Positions 22,606-32,644 of a stretch of 54,247 nt of DNA are shown here, piece after piece. The DNA comes from an uncultured Lachnospiraceae bacterium (GTDB taxonomy: Bacteria; Bacillota; Clostridia; Lachnospirales; Lachnospiraceae): the NCBI GenBank assembly GCA_947623805.1, contig CANQHZ010000011.1, positions 1 through 54,247 of the forward strand. The letters run 5' to 3'. The position numbers and the translations under genes were made by a program. Under the pieces are notes generated by a model. It was given only the letters and a program-made list of their open reading frames with translations. It searched no databases and was not told the DNA's origin. Within the stretch, counting starts at the first letter, position 1. Each line of letters starts with the position of its first letter.

Positions 22606-24384
22606 TCAAAACGCCCTGAACCTGTCATAGCGCTCCGCCGCTATATCCTCGCCGCTCTTGCCGTCATATTTGGCAAGAAACTCCTTTATGTGCTCTTTCA
22701 TATAACCTGCAATTGCTTCCGTGGTCTTTTTGTCCGCGCCGCCAAATTCAGGCACTATGCGCTCTATCACGCCAAGACGCTTTAAATCCTGAGCCGTGAT
22801 GTTCATAACCTCGCTTGCCTCCTTTGCCCTGTTGGAATCCTTCCAGAGAATTGACGCAAAGCCTTCGGGTGAAAGAATCGAATATGTGGCGTTTTCCATC
22901 ATCCACACCTCGTTGCCTACCGCTGTCGCAAGCGCACCGCCGCTGCCGCCCTCGCCTATCAGTATGCAGAGCACGGGAACCTTTAGACCTGACATTTCAA
23001 ACAGATTTCGCGCGATTGCCTCGCCCTGTCCGCGTTCCTCCGCCTCTATGCCGCAAAACGCGCCCGACGTGTTTACAAAGCTTATGATGGGACGATTGAA
23101 TTTTTCCGCCTGTTTCATGAGGCGCAGCGCTTTTCTATAGCCCTCAGGCAGCGGCATACCAAAGTTGCGCTCCTGGCACTCCTTGATGTCCTTGCCTTTT
23201 ATATCGGCAATGACTGTTACAGGCTGCCCGTCGAGAAACGCTATGCCGCCGACTACTGCCCTGTCGTCGCTAAAGCCTCTGTCGCCGTGAGCCTCCACGA
23301 ACACGTCAAATATATGCTTCATATAATCGGTAGCGGCTGGACGTTCCACGCGGCGCACTGCCATAACCTTCTCCCACGCGCTGCGCGGGCTTGAATACCA
23401 GCTGTGCTCCTTGACCTCCTCGCTGAGCTCAAAATGGGAGTCCTTATTTTCGCTAAAATTCGCATACGTCCTTTTGCCGTCGCATTTATGCGACTTTATC
23501 AGGAAATATATTGTCTTTTTGAGATTTTCTCTGCGTACTATGCCGTCAATGAAGCCGTGCTCCAGCAGAAACTCCGCCGTCTGAAAGCCCTCCGGCAGCT
23601 CCTGTCCTATCGTCTGCTTTATGACGCGCGGTCCTGCAAAGCCTATAAGCGCCCCCGGTTCAGCCATTATGACATCGCCAAGCATTGCAAAGCTTGCGGT
23701 AACGCCGCCGGTAGTGGGGCCTGTGAGAATCGTACTGTACAAAAGTCCCGCATCACCGTGCTTTTTAATCGCCGCGGAGGTCTTTGCCATCTGCATAAGT
23801 GAGACTATGCCCTCCTGCATTCTCGCACCGCCCGAACAACAGAACATAAATACAGGAAGTCTAAGCTTTGTAGCCTGCTCGATTGCCTTTGTGATTTTCT
23901 CGCCTACCACATGACCCATACTCGCCATAAGAAAGCGCGAATCGCACACGCCTAAAACAATGTCCTCGCCAAATACCTTGCAGCGCCCAACTGTGACTGC
24001 CTCGTTCAGACCTGTTTTTTCCCTCGCCGCCGCAAGCTTATCCTCGTATCCATCGTAATCAAGAGGATTGCTTACCTCCATATCTTCAAACCATGGTTCA
24101 AATGTATTGTAATCGGCTACCATACGGATTCGGTTTTTGGTTTTCACCCTGAAATACGCGCCACATTCATAGCACTCATATCTTTTTCTTACTACCTTGT
24201 CGCGCTCCAACAGCTTGCCGCATTTGGGGCATTTTACTAGCCTTTTGTCATCATCCGTTGCCGCCTGTACATCGCCTTTATTTTCATTCTGAGGCTGTGC
24301 TGCTTTTTGCCTTAGCCTTTCCTCTAATTTATTATATAAATTCGGAAACTGTCTTACTGTTCTTACCGATTGTTTGTTATCCAT
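22606..24384 (-). CDS. accDA: Fused acetyl-CoA carboxylase carboxyltransferase (AccD-AccA)
   Basis: The 592-aa protein joins both carboxyltransferase subunits. The N-terminal half is AccD (beta): zinc finger CPKCGKL...[29 protein letters not shown]. The second half is AccA (alpha): [11 protein letters not shown]-type linker region, [35 protein letters not shown]. Together they carry carboxyl from biotin to acetyl-CoA, making malonyl-CoA. Most bacteria have two genes. accB and accC are not in this operon. ATG 24384 follows GGAGGG; the frame goes on up to 24450 without a better site. Confidence 0.9.
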   Translation of the reverse strand: MDNKQSVRTVRQFPNLYNKLEERLRQKAAQPQNENKGDVQAATDDDKRLVKCPKCGKLLERDKVVRKRYECYECGAYFRVKTKNRIRMVADYNTFEPWFEDMEVSNPLDYDGYEDKLAAAREKTGLNEAVTVGRCKVFGEDIVLGVCDSRFLMASMGHVVGEKITKAIEQATKLRLPVFMFCCSGGARMQEGIVSLMQMAKTSAAIKKHGDAGLLYSTILTGPTTGGVTASFAMLGDVIMAEPGALIGFAGPRVIKQTIGQELPEGFQTAEFLLEHGFIDGIVRRENLKKTIYFLIKSHKCDGKRTYANFSENKDSHFELSEEVKEHSWYSSPRSAWEKVMAVRRVERPAATDYMKHIFDVFVEAHGDRGFSDDRAVVGGIAFLDGQPVTVIADIKGKDIKECQERNFGMPLPEGYRKALRLMKQAEKFNRPIISFVNTSGAFCGIEAEERGQGEAIARNLFEMSGLKVPVLCILIGEGGSGGALATAVGNEVWMMENATYSILSPEGFASILWKDSNRAKEASEVMNITAQDLKRLGVIERIVPEFGGADKKTTEAIAGYMKEHIKEFLAKYDGKSGEDIAAERYDRFRAF

Positions 24385-24433
24385 CACAATTCCCTCCGCT
24401 CTGCTTATTATGCCTATACATTGAAAAACGCGG

Positions 24434-24865
24434 TCAATCGCCGACCGCAAAAGTAAGCTCTGCCTTGCACACCAGCTTGCCGTTTACCGTGGCTGTCGCC
24501 TCACCTACGCCGATAGGTCCTTTTACCTTGATTATCTTTGTTTCCAGCATAAGCACATCACCCGGTAAAACCTTCTGCTTGAAACGTGCCTTGTCTATGC
24601 CGACAAAATACGCGGTTTTTCCCTTCCACTCGGGCTGTCCCAATATCGCCACGGCACCTACCTGCGCCAACGCTTCTATGATGAGTACGCCCGGCATTAC
24701 AGGATTTTGAGGAAAATGTCCCGCAAAATAAGGCTCATTAAAGCTTACACACTTTTTACCAAGCGCTCTTTGCCCTTCTTCAAGCTCCTCTATGGTATCT
24801 ATCAGCATAAAGGGATGTCTGTGCGGTATAATTTCCATTATTTCTTTTGCTGTATAAACTGACAT
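24434..24865 (-). CDS. fabZ: FabZ, 3-hydroxyacyl-ACP dehydratase
   Basis: The 143-aa hot-dog-fold protein has [12 protein letters not shown], the catalytic His in [11 protein letters not shown] and Glu in LIIEALAQ. It removes water from 3-hydroxyacyl-ACP. ATG 24865 is 8 bases after AAGGAAGG; a GTG three codons earlier is less likely. Lies 20 bp after fabF and 49 bp before accDA. Confidence 0.95.
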   Translation of the reverse strand: MSVYTAKEIMEIIPHRHPFMLIDTIEELEEGQRALGKKCVSFNEPYFAGHFPQNPVMPGVLIIEALAQVGAVAILGQPEWKGKTAYFVGIDKARFKQKVLPGDVLMLETKIIKVKGPIGVGEATATVNGKLVCKAELTFAVGD

Positions 24866-24885
24866 TCGTGTCACCTTCCTTGTAT

Positions 24886-26124
24886 TTATGCCTCTATATA
24901 TTTCTTAATCAAAATACTTGCATTGTGTCCGCCAAAGCCAAGCGAATTGCTGAGGGCATAGGTAATATCCTTGCTGCAGCTCTCCTTACAATAGTCAAGG
25001 TCCAGTTCCTCCTCGCTCTCTCTAAGCCCTACTGTCTTATGTATAAAGCCTTCTTCTAGTTCCTTGACACATGTTACAAATTCTACTGCGCCTGCCGCGC
25101 CGAGAAGATGACCTACCATTGACTTTGTAGAGTTAATCTTTATATCCTTTGCATGCTCGCCAAACGCAAGCTTGATTGCCCTTGTCTCAAAAAGGTCATT
25201 GTGATGCGTGCTGGTGCCGTGCGCGTTTATATATGTAATGTCATCAGGTGAAATACCCGCGTCATTCACGGCGTTAAGCATTGCCCGCGCCGCGCCAGCG
25301 CCGTCCTCTGCGGGCGACGTGATGTGATACGCATCTGATGAACAGCCGTATCCTACTACTTCCGCATATATCTTCGCGCCCCTTGCTTTTGCGTGCTCAA
25401 GCTCCTCAAGCACTACTATGGCTGAGCCTTCGCCCATCACAAAGCCGCTCCTGTCCTTGTCAAACGGAATCGAGCAGTGCGTCGGGTCCTCGCATGGCGA
25501 GAGCGCCGTGAGCGACGCAAATCCCGCTATTCCAAGCGGCGTGATCGAAGCCTCTGTGCCACCTGCTACCATTATGTCGGCATCGCCGTACTGGATTGTC
25601 CTGTATGCCTCGCCGATTGAGTTTGTGCCTGTGGCGCAGGCAGAAACTACATTTATGCTCTTGCCTTTAAGATTGTAAGCAATGCTTACGTTTCCCGCCG
25701 CTATATTTGAGATAACCATTGGCACAAAAAGAGGTGCGACCTTTGAGGGACCTTTTTCCACAAGCCTTGTGTATTCTCGCTCCATCGCCTGCAGGCTGCC
25801 GATACCGTTGCCTACCGCACAACCGGCCCTGTATGCATCCTCCTTTTCCATGTCAAGCCCTGCGTCCTCTATTGCTTCTTTTGCCGCCGCTACCGCATAC
25901 TGTGAAAATTGTTCCATTCTGCGCGCAGCTTTTTTGTCCATATAATTAGCGGGCTCAAAATTTTTTACCTCCGCGGCAAGCTTGCACTTGTAATCCGTGA
26001 CATCAAAATAACTGATTTTATCAAAGCCGATTTTGCCCGCCTTAACTCCTGCCCAAAACTCCTCTACACTGTTGCCGATAGGGGTAATTGCGCCCATACC
26101 TGTTACTACTACTCTTTTCTTCAT
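24886..26124 (-). CDS. fabF: FabF, beta-ketoacyl-ACP synthase II
   Basis: The 412-aa condensing enzyme has catalytic Cys in [10 protein letters not shown], His in [11 protein letters not shown] and His in [10 protein letters not shown]. It extends acyl-ACP with malonyl-ACP. Start: ATG 26124 ([11 protein letters not shown]) after GAGG; a longer frame from 26184 lacks support. In operon order between fabG (40 bp) and fabZ. Confidence 0.95.
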   Translation of the reverse strand: MKKRVVVTGMGAITPIGNSVEEFWAGVKAGKIGFDKISYFDVTDYKCKLAAEVKNFEPANYMDKKAARRMEQFSQYAVAAAKEAIEDAGLDMEKEDAYRAGCAVGNGIGSLQAMEREYTRLVEKGPSKVAPLFVPMVISNIAAGNVSIAYNLKGKSINVVSACATGTNSIGEAYRTIQYGDADIMVAGGTEASITPLGIAGFASLTALSPCEDPTHCSIPFDKDRSGFVMGEGSAIVVLEELEHAKARGAKIYAEVVGYGCSSDAYHITSPAEDGAGAARAMLNAVNDAGISPDDITYINAHGTSTHHNDLFETRAIKLAFGEHAKDIKINSTKSMVGHLLGAAGAVEFVTCVKELEEGFIHKTVGLRESEEELDLDYCKESCSKDITYALSNSLGFGGHNASILIKKYIEA

Positions 26125-26164
26125 ATTTTCCTCTTTTCTTTTTGCGATGCTGCCCTTTATGCGT

Positions 26165-26905
26165 CTACATAGCCATTCCGCCATCGACGCATATGACCTG
26201 TCCTGTAATATAATCCGAGCCTTCTCCCGCCAAAAACGCTACGACTTTCGCTACATCGGCGGGGGTTCCGATTTTGCCCATCGGAATCGTATCATTAAGA
26301 AGTTTCTTGGCGTCGTCTGAAAGCGCCTTTGTCATATCCGTGTCAATGAACCCCGGAGCTACGGCGTTTACGCTTATGCCGCGACTTGCAAGCTCTCTTG
26401 CCACACTCTTTGTAAGCCCTATAAGTCCTGCCTTTGACGCTGAATAGTTTGCCTGTCCCGCGTTGCCGAGTATGCCGCTTACAGATGCGATATTTATTAT
26501 CTTGCCGCTCCTCTGTTTCAGGAAACTGCGTGACAAATGCTTTATCATATTGAAAGCGCCCTTCAGGTTTGTGTCGAGGACTGCGTCATAATCCTCCTCC
26601 GACATTCTCATAATGAGATTATCCCTAGTCACACCCGCATTATTGACAAGTATGTCAACTTTTTTATACTTTTCAAGCACTTGCTTTACGAATGCTTCAC
26701 TTGCCGCAAAATCAGCAACGTTGCACTGTATCGCCTCGGCTGTGCCGCCGTCTGATATTATCTGCGATACTGTTTCGTCTGCCGCTGCTTTAGAGCCGTT
26801 GTAATTTACTATGACTGCCGCGCCTTCTTTGGCAAGTGTAAGCGCTATTTCGCGCCCTATCCCCCTGCCTGCTCCCGTGACGAGAGCGACCTTACCTTTA
26901 AGCAT
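26165..26905 (-). CDS. fabG: FabG, 3-oxoacyl-ACP reductase
   Basis: The 246-aa short-chain dehydrogenase has the NADPH-binding TGAGRGIG, NNAGVTRDNL, and Ser-Tyr-Lys triad in IASVSGILGNAGQANYSASKAG; the VDGGMAM end matches FabG. It reduces 3-oxoacyl-ACP. Start follows GGAGG. 53 bp after fabD. Confidence 0.95.
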   Translation of the reverse strand: MLKGKVALVTGAGRGIGREIALTLAKEGAAVIVNYNGSKAAADETVSQIISDGGTAEAIQCNVADFAASEAFVKQVLEKYKKVDILVNNAGVTRDNLIMRMSEEDYDAVLDTNLKGAFNMIKHLSRSFLKQRSGKIINIASVSGILGNAGQANYSASKAGLIGLTKSVARELASRGISVNAVAPGFIDTDMTKALSDDAKKLLNDTIPMGKIGTPADVAKVVAFLAGEGSDYITGQVICVDGGMAM

Positions 26906-26958
26906 TTTTTATTCCTCCATCCGTCGCATTAACCGACATACGTGTCATATTTCTTCGG

Positions 26959-27879
26959 TTATGCCAAAATCTGCAGTACATTGTCTAAGTCGGCAAGCTT
27001 ATCCATATTTACGCATTTCACGTCCTTGTTTATCTTTCTCATAAAGCCGCTAAGCGTCTTGCCGGGACCTATTTCCACAAAGGTATCGACGCCGTCGGCT
27101 ATCATTTTTTCGACGCTCTGCTGCCAGCATACTGAGCTTGAAACCTGCTTTTCAAGCAAATTCCTGATTTGTGACGCATCTGTCACATAGCTTGCGTCAA
27201 CGTTGCAGACATAGGGAATTTTGGGGGTTTTTACCTCGACTTTGTCAAGCTCCTCGCGGAGTTTCCTGCCAGCGTCCTTTAAAAGCGCCGAATGAAAAGG
27301 TCCGCTTACCTTTAACGGCACGCACCGCTTTGCGCCTGCCTCACTAAGCGCCTTAGAAGCGTTTGCAACGGCTTCCTCCTCACCTGTTATTACTATCTGC
27401 CCCGGGCAGTTGTAGTTTGCTATGGTGACTATGCCCTCTGTTTGATTGCAGATTTCGAGGATTTTGTCGCTGTCCATGCCAAGAACCGCAGTCATGGCAC
27501 CGCCTGTTGGATACGCCTCCTGCATGTAAATGCCGCGTTTTCTTATCAAATGAAACAAGTCCTTTAATTCCATTACATCTGCGGCTGCCAGCGCACCATA
27601 TTCGCCAAGGCTTAATCCCGCGGCGACGTCCGCTTTTTTGCCCTTTGACTCGAGCACCTTTAACAGCGCTACCTCTGTGGCAAGCATTGCTATCTGCGTG
27701 TATTCTGTGATGTTGAGCCTGTCATTTTCCGTAAAGCAGAGCTCCTCCATATCAAGCCCCGTGACCTCCCCCGCAAGCTTGTAGACTGCCCTTGCTTCCT
27801 CGTATGTATCATAAAAATCTTTTCCCATGCCGACGTACTGCGCGCCCTGCCCCGGGAAGATAAATGCTGTTTTTCCCAT
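26959..27879 (-). CDS. fabD: FabD, malonyl-CoA:ACP transacylase
   Basis: The 306-aa protein has FIFPGQGAQYVGMG, the nucleophile Ser in GLSLGEYGAL, and the His in VSGPFHSALL. It moves the malonyl group from CoA to ACP. The ribosome site is weaker than its neighbours (AGAGATG). 66 bp after fabK. Confidence 0.95.
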   Translation of the reverse strand: MGKTAFIFPGQGAQYVGMGKDFYDTYEEARAVYKLAGEVTGLDMEELCFTENDRLNITEYTQIAMLATEVALLKVLESKGKKADVAAGLSLGEYGALAAADVMELKDLFHLIRKRGIYMQEAYPTGGAMTAVLGMDSDKILEICNQTEGIVTIANYNCPGQIVITGEEEAVANASKALSEAGAKRCVPLKVSGPFHSALLKDAGRKLREELDKVEVKTPKIPYVCNVDASYVTDASQIRNLLEKQVSSSVCWQQSVEKMIADGVDTFVEIGPGKTLSGFMRKINKDVKCVNMDKLADLDNVLQILA

Positions 27880-27945
27880 ATTTCATCTCTCATTCTGTCA
27901 TTATTATGTTGACGTTATCGGCGGCTTTTGCACTGATTTTGCCGA

Positions 27946-28869
27946 TTATCTGTTGAGCAGTTTTTGCGCCTGTGCCATGATTTCGCCGATTATTTCCGCG
28001 CAGGTCTGCTCGCTTTTGACAAGTCCCGCAATCTGCCCTGCCATGACTGTGCCGTTTACGACATCGCCCTCTACTACTGCTTTTTTGAGTGAGCCGAGCG
28101 TGAGCTTTTCAAGCTCCATGAGGTCTGCGCCCTCTTTTTCGAGGCGTAGGTATTCCTTTGTCATTTTGTTGCGTATGCTTCTTACCGGATGCCCCGTAGA
28201 CATGCCCGTGACTGCGGAATCTATGTCTTTTGCCTTGATGAGCATATCCTTATATTTCTGATGTACTACTGACTCCTTGGCGACTACAAAGCGCGTGCCC
28301 ATCTGAACCGCCTCCGCACCAAGCATAAATGATGCCGCGAATCCTCTGCCGTCCGCTATACCACCTGCCGCGATTACAGGAATGCTTACAGCGTCAACTA
28401 CCTGTGGCACGAGTGCCATTGTCGTGGTAGAGCCGATGTGTCCGCCGCTCTCCATGCCTTCCGCAACTACTGCGTCCGCACCGCCACGCTCCATGAGCTT
28501 AGCCATTGCCACGCTCGCGATTACAGGAATAACCTTCACACCTGCTGCTTTCCACATCTCCATATATTTTGCGGGATTGCCCGCACCGGTAGTAACTACC
28601 TTTACGCCTTCGTCCGCAACTACTTTGGCTATAGCATCAGCCTCGGGATTCATGAGCATTATGTTGACACCAAAGGGCTTATCTGTAGCCTGCTTTACCT
28701 GTCTTATCTGTTCCCTGACAAATTCCGCGGGCGCACCGCCTGCTCCGATAATGCCCAGCCCTCCCGCATTTGATACGGCGGCTGCGAGATTGTGCTCTGC
28801 AACCCACGCCATGCCGCCTTGGATAATCGGATATTCAATTTCTAAAATGTCCGTAACTCTTGTTTTCAT
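27946..28869 (-). CDS. fabK: FabK, FMN-dependent enoyl-ACP reductase
   Basis: The 307-aa nitronate-monooxygenase-like TIM barrel has the start YPIIQGGMAWVAEHNLA, VVAEGMESGGHIG with the catalytic His, IPVIAAGGIADGRG and VQMGTRFVVAKES for FMN. It performs the last reduction of the cycle and replaces FabI, making the host insensitive to triclosan-type inhibitors. Second in the operon, 35 bp after acpP. Confidence 0.9.
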   Translation of the reverse strand: MKTRVTDILEIEYPIIQGGMAWVAEHNLAAAVSNAGGLGIIGAGGAPAEFVREQIRQVKQATDKPFGVNIMLMNPEADAIAKVVADEGVKVVTTGAGNPAKYMEMWKAAGVKVIPVIASVAMAKLMERGGADAVVAEGMESGGHIGSTTTMALVPQVVDAVSIPVIAAGGIADGRGFAASFMLGAEAVQMGTRFVVAKESVVHQKYKDMLIKAKDIDSAVTGMSTGHPVRSIRNKMTKEYLRLEKEGADLMELEKLTLGSLKKAVVEGDVVNGTVMAGQIAGLVKSEQTCAEIIGEIMAQAQKLLNR

Positions 28870-28904
28870 AGTTTTATGTTCCCTTTATAAATCCTGCCCT
28901 GCGA

Positions 28905-29138
28905 TTATGCCTCTACGCCCTTTGACTTCATATACTCGATAATCGAACCTACTGTAGTGATGCCTTCCAAATCCTCAGAGGGAATTTCTACGCCGTACTC
29001 CTCCTCAAATGCCATTACAAGCTCGAAAAGGTCAAGCGAATCCGCCTCCAAATCTTCCTTGAAACGTGTTTCCTCCGTGATTTCCACTCCTTCAAGATTT
29101 AACTGCTCCTCGATGATTTCCTTTACTCTTTCTAACAT
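28905..29138 (-). CDS. acpP: Acyl carrier protein
   Basis: The 77-aa acidic protein has the phosphopantetheine attachment Ser in EADSLDLFELVMAFEEEYG. It carries the growing acyl chain. ATG 29138 lies 8 bases after AAGGAAGG; an upstream in-frame start at 29162 overlaps that site and is rejected. First gene of the operon, right behind the promoter and FabT-type boxes. Confidence 0.95.
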   Translation of the reverse strand: MLERVKEIIEEQLNLEGVEITEETRFKEDLEADSLDLFELVMAFEEEYGVEIPSEDLEGITTVGSIIEYMKSKGVEA

Positions 29139-29198
29139 TGTGATTTCCTTCCTTTCAATCAATTAATTTTTTAGCTTTAAGTTCTCCTATCGCAATAT

Positions 29199-29227
29199 TT
29201 GGACTTTCAAATATTTTGATTTTCAAA
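29199..29227. promoter_or_regulatory. Tandem FabT-type operators
   Basis: Box 1 at 29215-29227 reads TTTGA-TTT-TCAAA, an exact inverted repeat of the known FabT core (TTTGA-N3-TCAAA). Box 2 at 29199-29211 reads TTGGA-CTT-TCAAA, one base off. They are 16 bp apart and lie 9 to 37 bases downstream of the expected transcription start, so a bound repressor would block the operon. Confidence 0.7.
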
Positions 29228-29242
29228 CTAATCATCCGCTAC

Positions 29243-29271
29243 AGAATATACCGATTGGATATTTTTGTCAA
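29243..29271 (-). promoter_or_regulatory. Promoter of the fatty acid operon
   Basis: On the minus strand TTGACA (29266-29271), 17 bp, TATTCT (29243-29248); the start should be near 29236. The rest of this gap to 29526 contains a perfect inverted repeat GGTTATA-N7-TATAACC at 29464-29484, close to a TATTAT -10 candidate for the rightward gene. Confidence 0.75.
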
Positions 29272-29526
29272 TAGGTATCGGTAATTTTTTTAATTTAGTT
29301 TTTCTGGTCGAACATATTTTCGCAAATGGCATTGCATATTTTTTAATCTGATGATATAGTAAATATATCCTATTCTTTTAGCAATCAATACAGCAAGATT
29401 ACCTTTTTGTTAATTCAAATATCGGTTATTTATTACATCGGTACGTTTATAGCGCTATTATATGGTTATAATTATGCTATAACCTAGTTTTTGGATATTT
29501 AGGATGCTGATACAGAGGAGGTAATT

Positions 29527-29811
29527 ATGGATTCAGGCATTTTTGATATGCTGGTTGACCGTGTCGTAAACGAGCGGCTTGACAGCATAGTTTTAAACGA
29601 CGAAGACTATAAACAGACACAAAAAGATATTGGACTTGTCACAAAAGAAGTCGAAGCGCATGGTTTCAGCGCAGACGAATTAAAGCTGATAGACCGTCTT
29701 GTATGCTCATATACGGCGGAGGGAGCGCTTTCGGCAAAGCTTTCCTATGCCCAGGGCTTTAGGGATTGTGTGGTCTTTCTAAAGGAAATCGGCGTGATAA
29801 AGACTGAATAA
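29527..29811 (+). CDS. Hypothetical 94-aa protein
   Basis: The small acidic, helical protein (begins MDSGIFDMLVDRVVNERLD, ends FLKEIGVIKTE) has no signal or membrane segment. It resembles small proteins of unknown function seen in Lachnospiraceae, but I cannot name a family with certainty. Start has AGAGGAGG at ideal spacing, so translation is likely strong. Divergent from the fatty acid operon, followed by a strong hairpin; probably transcribed alone. Confidence 0.6.
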   Translation: MDSGIFDMLVDRVVNERLDSIVLNDEDYKQTQKDIGLVTKEVEAHGFSADELKLIDRLVCSYTAEGALSAKLSYAQGFRDCVVFLKEIGVIKTE

Positions 29812-29830
29812 CATCCGCTGTTTCCTGTTA

Positions 29831-29866
29831 TGTTTCACAAAAGCTATTTGCAGCTTTTGTGAAACA
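29831..29866. terminator. 15-bp perfect hairpin
   Basis: Arms 29831-29845 and 29852-29866 (TGTTTCACAAAAGCT and its complement) around ATTTGC. No T-run follows, so it may terminate weakly or protect the 3' end of the 94-aa gene's mRNA. From here to 30059 nothing else is clear except a tandem repeat of TTAATGTTATA near 29996-30018. Confidence 0.5.
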
Positions 29867-30059
29867 TTAACTTTAATTATATTTTCCTATATATTTTAAT
29901 ATATAGTGCGAGAATATTTCGCGCAGATGACGAGGTTTATTATAACAAATAATACGTCAAAAACAACAAACATTTGATATGTTTTTGCTGTGTTTAATGT
30001 TATATTAATGTTATATTTATTTATGATACGCAACATCATCTTATTAAGGAGGATAACTT

Positions 30060-31682
30060 ATGTACAAACACATCTTTATAAACCAGTGCGGCTATATTCC
30101 CGATATGGAAAAGCTTGTCACATTTAACTGCACAGGCGACGACAAACCTGTAAGCTTTAATGTGCTAAAAAGCGACGGTTCACATGTTTACTCAGGCACG
30201 GCGTCAAAACGTGTTGATAATCCCTCGGCTAAGGAGATTAATTATATCGGCGACTTCTCCGATGTCACGGAATCCGGCAGATATTATATTACCGCAGACG
30301 GTTATGGCGAGTCCGATATATTTGCAATCGACTCGGACGTATATAATAACGTTTTTCAGAAAGCATATGCCTTTTTTTACCTGCAGCGCTGCGGCTGCGA
30401 CATTCCTAAACGCGCGGGCGGAATATATGCTCACAGTGCCTGTCATACTTCGCCTGCAGTCATTTATGGCAGCGACCGCCGAAAGGAAGTAAGTGGCGGC
30501 TGGCACGATGCAGGCGATTATGGGCGCTATATCGCACCTGCTGCCATGGCTGTCGCACAGCTTTTGTATGCATATGAGGAAAACCAATGCCTCACATCGC
30601 TCTATCTTTCACCTGACAGTGAGATTAACGCCAAAAAGCCTTCGCCTTTCCTCGACGAAATCAAATACGAGCTTGACTGGATGCTGAAAATGCAGGATGA
30701 TGACGGAAAGCTTTTTCACAAGGTTACGTGTCGAAATTTCTGCGGTTTTATCATGCCTGACATGGAAAAAGATGAATTGGTAATCAGCCCTGCGTCCGTC
30801 ACGGCCACTGCGGATTTTGCGGCGGCAGCGGCTCTTGCCTCACGTATTTACCGCGAGACTGACAAAGAATATTCAGATATACTTGCAGACGCGTCAAAAC
30901 GGGCTTATGATGCCATGTGCGACATGACGCTTGAGGGCGGCTTTAAAAATCCTCCGGAAATAAGCACAGGCGAGTATGGAGATGTATGCGACACGGACGA
31001 GCGCTATTGGGCTGCCGCGGAATTGTACAAGACCTTTGGAGACGAAAAATACAAAAAAGATTTTGAGCGCCTCGCCTCCGAAAAGATATATCACGGATAC
31101 GGCTGGGAAGATATGGGAAGCTACGGTAATCGCGCATATATCACGTCAGGTTATCCCGTTGACGCCGAACTTGCCAAACGCATCAAAAACTCCATGATTG
31201 AACTTGCCGATAAGCTGCTTGACAATGCGCTTTCCGACGGATACGGCACATCGCTTACCGCAGACGGATACATATGGGGAAGCAATCTTTATGCTGCAAA
31301 CAACGGAATACATCTCTATGATGCATATACGCTCACGGGTGACACGAGATATCGTAACGCGGCGGCACAGCAGCTTCATTATCTGCTTGGACGCAACTCT
31401 ATGGGACTTTGCTATCTCACGGGCTGCGGCACAAATGCGATAAAGCACCCGCACCACAGACCGTCCGGTTTCAATGGACGCGCTATGGAGGGCATGCTTT
31501 CGGGAGGTCCCTGCAGTGCGCGTCTTGACGAGGTCGCAAAACAATTGCTTACCGAAAATACCGCTCCTGCCAAGGCAATTGTCGATATGACAGGAAGCTA
31601 TTCCACAAATGAAGTAACTGTATACTGGAATTCCGCCTTTATACAACTTCTGGCTGAAATTGCCCGCAAGTCAAACAATTAA
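30060..31682 (+). CDS. Glycoside hydrolase family 9 enzyme (intracellular)
   Basis: The 540-aa protein has an N-terminal Ig-like domain (about 1-90, starting IFINQCGYIPDMEK) and a GH9 (alpha/alpha)6 barrel. The nucleophile-site motif is GGWHDAGDYGRY, later RPSGFNGR and the acid Glu in YSTNEVTVYWNSAF. GH9 enzymes cut beta-1,4-glucans or short beta-glucosides. There is no signal peptide, no cellulose-binding module and no dockerin, so it likely acts inside the cell on imported oligosaccharides. Start follows AAGGAGG. The AraC regulator lies 17 bp downstream on the same strand. Confidence 0.85.
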   Translation: MYKHIFINQCGYIPDMEKLVTFNCTGDDKPVSFNVLKSDGSHVYSGTASKRVDNPSAKEINYIGDFSDVTESGRYYITADGYGESDIFAIDSDVYNNVFQKAYAFFYLQRCGCDIPKRAGGIYAHSACHTSPAVIYGSDRRKEVSGGWHDAGDYGRYIAPAAMAVAQLLYAYEENQCLTSLYLSPDSEINAKKPSPFLDEIKYELDWMLKMQDDDGKLFHKVTCRNFCGFIMPDMEKDELVISPASVTATADFAAAAALASRIYRETDKEYSDILADASKRAYDAMCDMTLEGGFKNPPEISTGEYGDVCDTDERYWAAAELYKTFGDEKYKKDFERLASEKIYHGYGWEDMGSYGNRAYITSGYPVDAELAKRIKNSMIELADKLLDNALSDGYGTSLTADGYIWGSNLYAANNGIHLYDAYTLTGDTRYRNAAAQQLHYLLGRNSMGLCYLTGCGTNAIKHPHHRPSGFNGRAMEGMLSGGPCSARLDEVAKQLLTENTAPAKAIVDMTGSYSTNEVTVYWNSAFIQLLAEIARKSNN

Positions 31683-31699
31683 CGTATGGAGTGATTAAT

Positions 31700-32632
31700 G
31701 TGACTAAAAATACAATTGATTTTTATACAGCAAACAATGATTTTTCCGGCAACCGCACCATGGCGACGGCGACTCACGAAATAGTCGAGCACCATGGCAG
31801 CGGCGCTGTCCGCATATGGTGCAACAATCTGGACGTTTGTTATGACACACATTGGCACACGGACATTGAGATTATCGTGCCTGTCGAGAATTGGTATGAC
31901 GTTGCCATTGAGAACGAATATTTTCATATCGAACCTGGTGACATTCTGATTATTCCTACAGGCGCACTTCACTCACTTACGGCTCCATGCAATGGAATGC
32001 GCTTTATTTTTTTATTTGATATATCATCTATCGCGGCGCTTCATGGCTTTTCGGAAGTAGAGGCGCTGCTTTCCTCGCCACTGCATATCACAAAATCTGC
32101 TTTTCCGCATATATACGATGACATATATAAGATGCTTATGCAGATACGTGATGAATATTTTGGTGAAAATCAGTTCTCTGAGCTGACTATTTTTTCACTG
32201 CTCTTAAATATGTTTGTAACTCTGGGCACAGACCATATAAATAATTTAGAATTTTTTTCCAATACGCGTATATACAAGCAGCGTGAATATATAAACAAAT
32301 TCAACGATATTATGGAATATATTGACTCCCATTATGCGGATGATTTTACGCTTGAGGATGTCGCTTCCGGCGCAGGTTTTAGCAAATACCATTTTTCAAG
32401 GCTCTTTAAACAATATACCGGCTTTACTTTCTGCGCTTATATCTGCCACAGGCGCATAAAGGTTGCGGAAATGCTGCTTGAACAGCCAGACCTATCTATC
32501 ACTGAGATTGCCATGAAGTCAGGCTTTCCCAGCATTTCCACATTTAACAGGGTATTCCGTCAACACAAAAACTGTTCTCCGACGGAATACCGCGACAAGA
32601 ACAATAAACGTAAGCGCCTTTACGGCATTTAG
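31700..32632 (+). CDS. AraC-family regulator with cupin sensor
   Basis: The protein (310 aa from GTG 31700) has an N-terminal cupin-like fold (THWHTDIEIIVPVE...EPGDILIIPTGALHSL) that normally binds a sugar, and a C-terminal double helix-turn-helix of the AraC type (SGAGFSKYHFSRLFKQYTG, ITEIAMKSGFPSISTFNRVFR, SPTEYR). GTG 31700 has GGAG 8 bases before; GTG 31691 lies in that site. It is probably the activator of this carbohydrate locus. Confidence 0.85.
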   Translation: MTKNTIDFYTANNDFSGNRTMATATHEIVEHHGSGAVRIWCNNLDVCYDTHWHTDIEIIVPVENWYDVAIENEYFHIEPGDILIIPTGALHSLTAPCNGMRFIFLFDISSIAALHGFSEVEALLSSPLHITKSAFPHIYDDIYKMLMQIRDEYFGENQFSELTIFSLLLNMFVTLGTDHINNLEFFSNTRIYKQREYINKFNDIMEYIDSHYADDFTLEDVASGAGFSKYHFSRLFKQYTGFTFCAYICHRRIKVAEMLLEQPDLSITEIAMKSGFPSISTFNRVFRQHKNCSPTEYRDKNNKRKRLYGI

Positions 32633-32644
32633 CATGTATTTGGG

